A stretch of DNA of 64,000 bases from contig JAWLCP010000001.1 in the NCBI GenBank assembly GCA_041687115.1, positions 40,629 through 104,628 of the forward strand, written 5' to 3'. A program made the translations under genes and the position numbers. The stretch is from SKLM01 sp041687115. Its GTDB lineage: Bacteria > Chloroflexota > Anaerolineae > B4-G1. Position 1 is the stretch's first letter. Every line of letters begins with the position of its first letter. This document shows positions 56,925 through 64,000 of this stretch, piece after piece. The notes below the pieces were generated by a model that was not told the DNA's origin, did no database searches, and saw nothing but the letters and a program-made list of their open reading frames with translations.

Positions 56925-59213
56925 TTACCTTCCATCCTTGTCCGCTGGTTCCCTCAGAATCCAGATAGAGGCGGCGGCGACCAGCAGGAGCGCCACGGCG
57001 GTGATCAGCAGTCCAAGCTTCAGGAGCGGTGGGTCGTATCTCAGGTCGATCTGGTGCGTGCCTGGCGGCACGCAGAGCGCCCGCAGCAGGTAGTCAGCTC
57101 GCACCAGTTCTGCAGGTTCCCCGTCGACTGTCGCTTTCCAGCCCGGATAGTGGATCTCGCTGAGGACGAGCAGCCCTCCTCCTCCCTCTGTCTGTGCCTC
57201 GATGCCGTTTCCGGAATACTCGGTGATCTCAACCAGGCCGCCCGTTCCGGAGCATAAAGTTGGAGCCTCGACGAGCGCCGTCGCGCGCGGATCGAAGGCG
57301 GGCTCGTGGATGTGCTCCAAGATGGCTGCGTCGTCCATTACCCTCACTCGGGGAACGATCCACGCTCTCGGCAGCGAGCCTGGTCGTTTGTAGATGGTCA
57401 CGCCGGACTGTTCCAACAGAAGCTGAGGTTCTCCGGGTTCCTCTGGAAAACCCTGCGGGGCTGTGGTTACCAGGTAGCCTGCGTTTAGCAGGTCATACGT
57501 CCGTGCGCGCGGGTCGGGTCGGGAAGTGATGAACTCCTCATACCGCTGGAGGGTCAGGGGGTCGTATCCGAAGACGCTCTGCACGTCATACGCCATAGCG
57601 CCGTTCTGCTCGGCTTCGTTCAGCCCCCAGGGAAGAACCCTTGTCTCAGCGTCGGGAACGGCCTCAGCAACGATCCGCCAATAGGCGCTCTCCTGGATGT
57701 TTCTGACCTTCAAGATCCCGTTCCCGAACGTCCACAGGTCAAGCAGGACGAGCACAAGCGCGGATACGTAGAATCCAGCTTGGGCGGACGGAGCCCTCTT
57801 CCACCATATGAGCACACCGGCGGACAGCAGAAAGAAGATGAGGAAAAGCATGGTCTGATTCGCCTGATGCCAGAGTCGGCCGGCAGCCGGGGTTGCCTCC
57901 CGGCCTAGCGCGAATGCGGCGAAGCCAGCCACGATCAGGACGAGTACACCGCCCGTCACAGTCATCACCCATGACCACCTGAACGGTCCCAGGAGTCTCG
58001 CCCGATCTTGGCGATCGGACCGCTGCAGTGTTGTCATCGTCAGGCCGGCCAACGCCGCGGCTGCCAGTGTGAAGAGATACCCGGCCCGGGCGGGTGCCCG
58101 CATGACACGAAACAACGGCACGAACCGGTAGAACAGCCGATGTAGGATACTGTACTCCCCAAAAGCCAGCAGGAGGGCACCCAAGGCCGTCAGTGCCAGG
58201 AAGTCCCTCAGTCGATGTTGGAGCTTCAGGCCTATGAGACCAAGCATCAACGGCATGATACCGACGTAGAAGACAAACTCGTCATAGATGCCCTCGCTCC
58301 AATAGCCCGTGTGCGTTGCTTCGCCGAAGAAGTTGGGCACCAGCAACGTGAGCAAGTGGCCTGGAGGCCACGAGAATCGCGCGGCAAAGTCGTAGTTGGC
58401 TCCAGCCTGACGAGTTGACTGCCTGACCAGCTCGGCTGCGGGGAGCAGTTGTACCGCCGCGACAGCCAGCCCGACCGCTAACATCGTACCCACCCAGATC
58501 AGACGGAGTGTCACGGCACGGATCGACTGCTCCCTCTGCCACGCCTTCCAGGCACGGTAGGCGGCATAAGCAGTCAGGCCCAGCGCCACATAGATGAACG
58601 ACGCCATGTGCCCGGCCAATATCGACAGGCCAACTGGCAGTCCACCTGCCAGAGCTAGGGCCCATTGCTGTCGTCTGCAGATGGACCGGTAGATCCACAG
58701 CAGCAAGGGCAGCCAGGATCCGGTCGTCAGCACGCCCAGGTGACCACCACGTATGCGAACGAGGAAATAGCCGCTGAACGCGAAGACGACAGCGGCAAAG
58801 AGCGCGCCGCTCTTGGATGCCCTCTCCGATCGCATCCAGGCGTACATGCCCCCGCCGGCCACCCACACGTGTAGCACGACGATCAGGGCGAGAGCTCTGT
58901 TGAGAGGCATGACGCCCGTCAACCACATGGGAGGATAGAATAACGCTGGCTGCGGATTCGCAGAGAAAGGGATGCCAGAGAGCAGATAGGGGTTCCACAG
59001 TGGGAACCGGCCTTGTTCGATCGAGGAGACGGCGAAGTCGGCCCAGTGCCAGAAGAGGTTGGTCAGATCATCGCCGCCCAGGATCTGCTCGGCGCGGAGG
59101 AAGAACGCATCCCAGAAGAACGCCACACACAGCAGTGCTAAGACCGCGATAGGCCAAAGGTGGAGTGCCCACGATCGGATCCGCCCTTTGAGGTTCAGGC
59201 CTAGTCTCTTCAC
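56925..59213 (-). CDS. YfhO-family membrane protein
   Basis: A 762-residue protein with about 12 membrane segments and a large outer region (about 480-735). The opening FFWDAFFLRAEQILGGDDLTNLFWHW, quoted in part, and FPLWNPYLLSGIPFSANPQ are the YfhO hallmark. YfhO-like proteins are linked to lipoteichoic acid glycosylation in Bacillus. I chose the GTG at 59213 because it overlaps the stop of the upstream gene as GTGA; the ATG at 59240 has no SD. It ends 6 nt before the next gene. Confidence 0.85.
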   Translation of the reverse strand: MKRLGLNLKGRIRSWALHLWPIAVLALLCVAFFWDAFFLRAEQILGGDDLTNLFWHWADFAVSSIEQGRFPLWNPYLLSGIPFSANPQPALFYPPMWLTGVMPLNRALALIVVLHVWVAGGGMYAWMRSERASKSGALFAAVVFAFSGYFLVRIRGGHLGVLTTGSWLPLLLWIYRSICRRQQWALALAGGLPVGLSILAGHMASFIYVALGLTAYAAYRAWKAWQREQSIRAVTLRLIWVGTMLAVGLAVAAVQLLPAAELVRQSTRQAGANYDFAARFSWPPGHLLTLLVPNFFGEATHTGYWSEGIYDEFVFYVGIMPLMLGLIGLKLQHRLRDFLALTALGALLLAFGEYSILHRLFYRFVPLFRVMRAPARAGYLFTLAAAALAGLTMTTLQRSDRQDRARLLGPFRWSWVMTVTGGVLVLIVAGFAAFALGREATPAAGRLWHQANQTMLFLIFFLLSAGVLIWWKRAPSAQAGFYVSALVLVLLDLWTFGNGILKVRNIQESAYWRIVAEAVPDAETRVLPWGLNEAEQNGAMAYDVQSVFGYDPLTLQRYEEFITSRPDPRARTYDLLNAGYLVTTAPQGFPEEPGEPQLLLEQSGVTIYKRPGSLPRAWIVPRVRVMDDAAILEHIHEPAFDPRATALVEAPTLCSGTGGLVEITEYSGNGIEAQTEGGGGLLVLSEIHYPGWKATVDGEPAELVRADYLLRALCVPPGTHQIDLRYDPPLLKLGLLITAVALLLVAAASIWILREPADKDGR

Positions 59214-61231
59214 TTGTCCACCACGATTGGCTCCAACCATAATTGTGTGCCCCGCGACCGCCCCCCCTGGATGATCTCCAGTCGAGAACCATCGGACGGT
59301 GTGTACAGCCCTATTGACAGCCGATACTCACCTGCGCGCACGCTGTCCGGCAGACGCAGCTCGTGCATCTGGACGAAGATGTCGTCTGGAAGCAAGCTGC
59401 TCGAATCGACCGCTAGTCGGTCCTCTTGTGCCGCAATCGCCCCCTCGGCGGATACCACGTGCGTAAACTGCGCCAATCCCGGCGGCAGACTGCTGGTGAC
59501 GCGCCAGTACGTCGTCAGGCTGAAGGTGTCACCTGGCGTGAGCGACCGTGTCGACAGCGTATAGCCCAGAAACTGAGCGCCGTCGAAAGCCACTGGCAAC
59601 CGCGCACCCTCGCTTTCCTGACCCGCTTCCGGGCCCCAAGAGACGACTGAGGCAGAGACAGCGTCGCCAATGCGTTGGCTGGGGTCAGGCATCTCATCAA
59701 CGTGCGCGATGACCCCCAGACCATCCGGTAAGGTGCTCAGCACCGGTCTCTCCTGCACCAGGAAACGCTCGTATATCGGCAGTTGTCTGAGCTGATCCTC
59801 GCTTGTCGTGTTAGGGAAGGCGTATCTTGCTGGGCTGCCCATGAAGATCATACTGTCCCTGGAGTTGTAGTAGCGGACTGAGAGATCGGGTCGGTCCAGC
59901 AGATAGCGCATGTGCTGGCGGGCTGGCTTCCACCATGGATCATGCTCGTTGATCAAGTGTTCAGGCACGCAGATTGCCACTGGAGAGCCTTCAGGAGCTG
60001 TCTGTAATCGATCAGCCACCGCCTTCAGTCCCGACTGGTGCCAGAACCGGACGGACTCGAGACGAGGCCAGACGATGAAGTAGCTATGCGCTGTCCACGC
60101 CAGGTTGCCTGCAAGGAGGAGTATCAACGCTGCATAGACGATCTTGTCACGGCCAAGATCGAGCAGTGCCGCTATCGCAATGCCCGGGAAGGCGAACGCG
60201 ACCACCTGAGCGCCGATCGTGCGCGTATAGCTGGGCGCCGGTTGGCTGAGCATGCCAGGGGCAAGGGATAGAAAGAGCCACAGGATGGCGAAGGCGTATT
60301 CTGGCTGGCGCCAGCGTCGCAGCGCAATGAGCAGGCCTGCTCCAAAGAGCAAGGCCCCAACTGGCTCGAAGATCGAGCGTCCCGGTACGTCGAAATACGG
60401 CAGCGGATCGCCCACGAAGGCGAACATACCGAGGGTCCTGAGCGACGTACCGATTGCCGGGCCTATGTTCCCTTTTCGTAGTTCAACCAGGGGGCGGTTG
60501 ATGTCGAAGAAGCCTAGTTGGTCAGCTTCGGGATGACGGACGAGATACAGGGCCAGCGGCAGCACCACAATCAGGGTGACAGCCAGTGTGATGGCGATGC
60601 CCTTCCACCAGTGGTGCCACTCTGTTCGGTTCCCCAGGAGCGTATACACGCCGAAAGCAACGTACACCGCGGGCAGAACCCTGGCTGCCGTATAGGCGTT
60701 GATCGATAGTCCGAGGCACAGGCCGCTCAGCGCCCACAGTCCCACAGCGCGTACCCCTTTCGACGACCGCGCACGCCAGAAGCAGTAGGCTGCCAGGGCA
60801 GCCATCGGCACCTCCATCCAGACGTGTGAGATGACGCGACCAGACATCACCGTCCAGAAGACCACGGCGAATCCCGCCAGTGCGCTCATGGCCTCGGTCG
60901 TTCCCAGCATTCGCCGCGTCAGCGACCAGACCACACACATGCTGATCATGCTCATGAACACCGTGGGGACGCGCATCGCGAAAGGCGTGTTACTGAGGAT
61001 GGCGAGGAAAGGAGCGGCGAAGTAGTAGTACAGCGTCTCGTGGCCCGTGTCCTCCGGGAAGAAGACGCCCGCGCGCCCGTCGGCGACGGTCTCGGTGATC
61101 TGGATCTCGACGACTTCGTCGTTGTGCAGTCCAGGAGGGACCTGTGTGAGGGCAATGGTCCGCAAGGAGAACGCCAGCAGAAGCAAGGCGACAACGGCTG
61201 ACCACTTGCCTCTGGGCGCTATTCCAATCAA
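59210..61231 (-). CDS. GT39-like membrane glycosyltransferase with C-terminal beta-sandwich module
   Basis: A 673-residue membrane protein. The first loop LTQVPPGLHNDEVVEIQITE has the Asp-Glu of GT-C enzymes, followed by about 11 segments and a soluble region (about 380-673). The end (LAQFTHVVSAEG, IAAQEDRLAV, YRLSIGLYTPSDGSR) repeats the module of the neighbouring proteins. Translation is coupled to yfhO by a GTGA overlap. It begins the envelope operon that runs to the methyltransferase gene. Confidence 0.85.
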   Translation of the reverse strand: MIGIAPRGKWSAVVALLLLAFSLRTIALTQVPPGLHNDEVVEIQITETVADGRAGVFFPEDTGHETLYYYFAAPFLAILSNTPFAMRVPTVFMSMISMCVVWSLTRRMLGTTEAMSALAGFAVVFWTVMSGRVISHVWMEVPMAALAAYCFWRARSSKGVRAVGLWALSGLCLGLSINAYTAARVLPAVYVAFGVYTLLGNRTEWHHWWKGIAITLAVTLIVVLPLALYLVRHPEADQLGFFDINRPLVELRKGNIGPAIGTSLRTLGMFAFVGDPLPYFDVPGRSIFEPVGALLFGAGLLIALRRWRQPEYAFAILWLFLSLAPGMLSQPAPSYTRTIGAQVVAFAFPGIAIAALLDLGRDKIVYAALILLLAGNLAWTAHSYFIVWPRLESVRFWHQSGLKAVADRLQTAPEGSPVAICVPEHLINEHDPWWKPARQHMRYLLDRPDLSVRYYNSRDSMIFMGSPARYAFPNTTSEDQLRQLPIYERFLVQERPVLSTLPDGLGVIAHVDEMPDPSQRIGDAVSASVVSWGPEAGQESEGARLPVAFDGAQFLGYTLSTRSLTPGDTFSLTTYWRVTSSLPPGLAQFTHVVSAEGAIAAQEDRLAVDSSSLLPDDIFVQMHELRLPDSVRAGEYRLSIGLYTPSDGSRLEIIQGGRSRGTQLWLEPIVVDK

Positions 61232-61317
61232 GACCGATTCCCTCTCCCGGCCGCTTTAGTTCTGTCGGCTGAGAAGACGGCCATTCTGGGTACCCCGCTT
61301 GACTCCTGCACAAGAAA

Positions 61318-61346
61318 GACGGGGCTTATTCCGTCGAAGCCCCGTC
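61318..61346 (-). terminator. Intrinsic terminator after the FN3 protein gene
   Basis: The arms GACGGGGCTT and AAGCCCCGTC (10 bp, 9-nt loop) are followed on the minus strand by TTTCTT. It lies 25-53 nt past the stop of the gene at 61371 and isolates it from the envelope operon. Confidence 0.8.
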
Positions 61347-61370
61347 AATCCCATTCCTCTCCGTGAGGAT

Positions 61371-63227
61371 CTAGAAGCTGTCGCAGCCTTCGTCCAGGTA
61401 GAAGTGGTCGAAGCCGATCTGAGTCGGTGTGATCTCCCAGTCGCCTCCGATGATGCCAACGTTTGTGAGCGACTTAACCTCGGAGCTGGAGAACTTGTGC
61501 ACCATCTGACCGTTGATGTACAGCTTGACGTTCCGACCGTCGATCTCCGCCTTGAGCCTATTCCCTTTGAAGGCTGGTCGGGCAGGGTCACGGCGACCCC
61601 CGGTGTAGGCGACCAGGTAGGAGCGATTCTCGTTCTGCCACGGAGCGTTGGGCCCCGGGAAATCATACCCGGTTCGTTTCACGACGGCCCAATCGCCGAA
61701 GTTGTTGACCTCGAGTGAGTAGACGGTGCTCTTATCGTCGCTAGCCGCGAACACCAGTCCCCAGAACGACCAATAGGGATCCGACTTCTCGAAGTCTCCC
61801 TTCAGCTCGATGCACGTCTTCGTCGTCGGTCGCTCGACATCGGGTGCAAACACGACCGGGTAGATGTGGCGCGTGTCCCCGTGTTTGCCCCCAGCTCGGC
61901 AGTCCAGCGGGATGTTGACGTGGTATCTCCCGTCGTCGTAGAAGAGGCTGTACTTGTAGTCGGGGTGCTGCTGTCTTATCCCGTCGTCGCACCCGCTCAG
62001 GCAGCACTTCGCTTTGTGGGTGAGCCAGCCGCTGCTCGAGCTGCTGAAGTCGTCGTAGAAGTCGTGCGAGACCACGGTCACCGATACCACGTTGCTCCAC
62101 TCGCCGGCTCCATACTCGTTGTTGCCGCGCACGCGATAGTAGTACGTCCCGTCGTCCTTGTCTGTGAACTGCTTCGATGTGGTGGTGAGGGGGGTATACT
62201 CGGTCGGGCTGCTGAAGTCGGAATTCGTCGATTCTTGTAGGGTGTAGAAGTCGGGATCAGGTACGGCTGGATTGTCATCGCTGTAGGTCCAGCTGAGCAG
62301 ATACTCACCATCTTCGTCCTGTCCGTTCTCCAGACCCGATACGGTCAAGCTTGGCGGGTAGTTAATCGGCGGCCAGCGCTTGAAGATGATGGGCATGTAG
62401 AAGACGTAGGTCTTGTTGTCCAGAGTGATGGTGATGGTGTCCGTGGGGCCGAAGCCGTCTCCGCCGTCGGCGCGCGTCTGGATGGTGTGCTCCGTGTCGC
62501 GTTCCTCCGGCATTGAGGACCACTCATACCACCATTCGGCGCCCCACGTCGTCTCGCTCACCGTGGCGTTGTGCCAGTCACCATCGTCAATGCGTACCTG
62601 TACGGTGATCGGACTGTCGACCGCCAGGGTGGCCTCAGAGGCCGACAATGTCGAGTCACCCGTAGCCGAGGCGACCCAGGGGACGGTCACCGAGACCACG
62701 TTGCTCCAGCGGCCGCTCCCAACACCCGATGCGTCTGCCTTTGCGCGGTAGTAGAAGGTGCCCTCGTCCTGCGTGTGCGGGAATTCAGTGTCCGATCCAT
62801 AGTAGACCGTTGTCGTCTCGCTGAACTCGGGGTCACTAGCTTCTTCCACTAGGTAGTAGGATGCAGAAGGCACCGGATCCCATAGGAGCAAGTACGCGCT
62901 CTCAGTGGTTCGCTCCACGTGCAGGTATACATCTCCCGTAACATAGGGAGGGTCGCTGCCTTCCCTCCACGCGATGCCTTCAATTGTCATCGGTGGCTTC
63001 TGCGTGATGTATGCATCTCGGTTCGGGGAACGGATCTGTGACGTTACGACTACCGTCTCCGCTGTCGGGCTATCTATGGAACTGCTGTCCGCCGATAGGG
63101 CACGGGCCGGGGAGCGGACGAGCGCTAGAGACAACCCTGCAACCAGCACCAATCCCAAGACGGTTGCCAGAGACGTCCATGCCACACGTCTTGTCCTGGT
63201 GCTATCGGGTTCTCGTCTGATCTCCAT
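61371..63227 (-). CDS. Secreted FN3-repeat protein with concanavalin-like C-terminal domain
   Basis: A 618-residue exported protein. A signal or anchor segment lies at about 15-38 (WTSLATVLGLVLVAGLSLAL). Two fibronectin type III domains follow: one about 105-185 (YLLLWDPVPSASYYLVEEAS, ending GRWSNVVSVTV), and one about 295-385 (YLLSWTYSDDNPAVPD, ending GEWSNVVSVTV). The last 200 residues (LYINGQMVHKF, FDHFYLDEG) resemble a LamG/concanavalin-like domain, and a Cys-rich KCCLSGCDDG lies at its start. No catalytic motif is seen. It is single, with its own promoter and terminator. Confidence 0.8.
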   Translation of the reverse strand: MEIRREPDSTRTRRVAWTSLATVLGLVLVAGLSLALVRSPARALSADSSSIDSPTAETVVVTSQIRSPNRDAYITQKPPMTIEGIAWREGSDPPYVTGDVYLHVERTTESAYLLLWDPVPSASYYLVEEASDPEFSETTTVYYGSDTEFPHTQDEGTFYYRAKADASGVGSGRWSNVVSVTVPWVASATGDSTLSASEATLAVDSPITVQVRIDDGDWHNATVSETTWGAEWWYEWSSMPEERDTEHTIQTRADGGDGFGPTDTITITLDNKTYVFYMPIIFKRWPPINYPPSLTVSGLENGQDEDGEYLLSWTYSDDNPAVPDPDFYTLQESTNSDFSSPTEYTPLTTTSKQFTDKDDGTYYYRVRGNNEYGAGEWSNVVSVTVVSHDFYDDFSSSSSGWLTHKAKCCLSGCDDGIRQQHPDYKYSLFYDDGRYHVNIPLDCRAGGKHGDTRHIYPVVFAPDVERPTTKTCIELKGDFEKSDPYWSFWGLVFAASDDKSTVYSLEVNNFGDWAVVKRTGYDFPGPNAPWQNENRSYLVAYTGGRRDPARPAFKGNRLKAEIDGRNVKLYINGQMVHKFSSSEVKSLTNVGIIGGDWEITPTQIGFDHFYLDEGCDSF

Positions 63228-63413
63228 CAGAACCTCCTGTTCGCTGGGCCACTGTGCGATCTCAGGGCCCTAAAGATTTGGCTAGCCGGTCGAATCCAGC
63301 TTGGGTGCAGGAACGCTTTCGCGTGCGTGCAGCCTTCCCACCTTATCTCCTCGCCTCAGATCATGGAATCGCTTGTGAGCAAGTGCGCGGAGAGACTGAC
63401 TTGAGTCGCTCGA

Positions 63414-63442
63414 ATTCTACTATGCCCCATACCCTTTGTCAA
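63414..63442 (-). promoter_or_regulatory. Promoter of the FN3 protein gene
   Basis: On the minus strand TTGACA (63437-63442) and TAGAAT (63414-63419) are 17 nt apart. A second TTGACA adjoins it upstream. The start near 63407 gives a leader of about 180 nt. Confidence 0.7.
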
Positions 63443-63449
63443 TGTCAAG

Positions 63450-63470
63450 AATTGATCGTGAAATTGATCG
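63450..63470. repeat. Direct repeat AATTGATCG, candidate activator site
   Basis: AATTGATCG occurs at 63450 and 63462, a 12-bp period, ending 8 bp upstream of the -35 of the FN3 gene promoter. Placement fits an activator or repressor site. Confidence 0.4.
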
Positions 63471-63582
63471 CCCCTGTCGTGGCGCAGGCGGCCCTCCCGT
63501 AGATCCCCTGGCGCATATCTGGCTCGATTTCGCCCGGTGAATGTGAGCCGAGGGGTTCCCCTTCGGAGTCTTCCCGGGAGGC

Positions 63583-64000
63583 TTATGGCGGATCTTCACC
63601 ACCGACGACGATGTGGTCCGAGATCGCGGTGCCTTCACTGTCCACAACGGCCCATCGCCTGCCCGTCATTGGATCGTACAGGCCGAGCCTGACCACGTAG
63701 GGCCCTGGAGTTCCCTCATCGGACATGTCGAAACGGTGGATCTGGATGAATCGATCGCCGGGACGGAGGGTGAGCGGGTCGACCCACAGGCCATCATCCC
63801 CCACGACTGATGCCTCCAACTGGTTGAGCTGTCCGGCCTGGGCGTCAGACCTCGAGAGATGAGCGAACACGGCTAGCCGAGGCCCTGCGTAGGTCCTCGG
63901 GGGGGGCGGGTTGGCAACGATTGGAATGGGAGGTAGATCGAGGGGCTCGGCGACGACCCACTCCGCGAGAAGAGCGCTCTCTGACTCCCGGGTGGTGGTG
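63583..64000 (-). CDS. C-terminus of a GT-C-like membrane protein (partial, runs off the window)
   Basis: On the minus strand the frame is open from 64000 to a stop at 63583, giving 138 residues. The GTG at 63870 is internal, because coherent sequence (PRTYAGPRLAVFAHLS) continues upstream of it. The region RLAVFAHLS, SVVGDDGLWVDPL, FIQIHRFDM, YVVRLGLYDPMTGRRW repeats the C-terminal beta-sandwich module of the proteins at 6814, 54690 and 59210. The protein is therefore probably another membrane glycosyltransferase of that group, with its membrane part outside the window. Confidence 0.65.
   Translation of the reverse strand, partial: TTTRESESALLAEWVVAEPLDLPPIPIVANPPPPRTYAGPRLAVFAHLSRSDAQAGQLNQLEASVVGDDGLWVDPLTLRPGDRFIQIHRFDMSDEGTPGPYVVRLGLYDPMTGRRWAVVDSEGTAISDHIVVGGEDPP

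Larger units (their letters stand above)
63228..63582. other. Intergenic region with promoter and direct repeats
   Basis: This 355-nt interval separates the FN3 gene from the upstream partial gene. It holds the promoter at 63414-63442 and the direct repeats at 63450-63470. No convincing open frame is present. Confidence 0.6.

Overview
The window (about 58-60% G+C by eye) looks like a chromosomal segment of a Chloroflexota bacterium, probably Anaerolineae-like. No rRNA is present, so this rests on gene content: several large GT-C/DUF2079/YfhO-type membrane proteins, a mevalonate kinase, a T-box controlled pheST pair, DUF6391 and DUF3159 proteins, and secreted proteins with Pro/Thr linkers. Promoters are of ordinary TTGACA/TATAAT type, and several carry the extended form TGCTATAAT or TGCTATACT. 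I see no transposase, integrase, phage gene or CRISPR array.

Layout. 1-8.6 kb: the 3' part of a CoA-transferase gene, then an rplI, RodZ-like, rimO cluster, tRNA-Leu and tRNA-Cys, a small membrane protein, an alcohol dehydrogenase-like oxidoreductase, an acyl-CoA dehydrogenase and a DUF2079 membrane protein. 8.7-19 kb: an AlbA_2/ATPase regulator, gyrA, a GT39 membrane protein, and two overlapping genes for an SF1 helicase and a degenerate helicase-like partner. 19-24 kb: a class V aminotransferase, a sulfotransferase and a membrane-tailed glycosyltransferase, then a metallophosphoesterase. 24-39 kb is an amino-acid catabolic region. It holds an EutB/threonine dehydratase-like enzyme, an aminotransferase, an EamA exporter, a DUF3159 protein and SlyD. 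Next comes a same-strand run livK-livH-livM-livG-livF-hypE-hypD, with a FAD oxidoreductase upstream. 39-48.9 kb: a HIT protein and mtaB, a TPR/HTH protein, mevalonate kinase, an L,D-transpeptidase, a secreted metallopeptidase, DUF6391, holA, a double-HTH regulator and a TPR protein. 49-54.7 kb: pheT and pheS under a T-box, a TrmH-family methylase and a flippase-like protein. 54.7-64 kb: three large cell-envelope membrane proteins, a secreted FN3 protein and the C-terminus of another member of the same membrane-protein family.

The most coherent system is the liv-hypE-hypD operon. The glycyl radical enzyme keeps the residues I recall as diagnostic of trans-4-hydroxy-L-proline dehydratase, including the Cys-Val-Glu motif, and its activase lies directly upstream. 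A complete branched-chain-type ABC importer precedes both, behind one strong promoter. This suggests uptake of free hydroxyproline and its dehydration to pyrroline-5-carboxylate, with the importer dedicated to that job. No proC is in the window. The second point of interest is the paired SF1 helicase genes, which carry no nuclease domain.

Gene starts were moved from the longest open frame where a Shine-Dalgarno sequence or promoter placement favoured an internal start. Such choices are stated in the entries.
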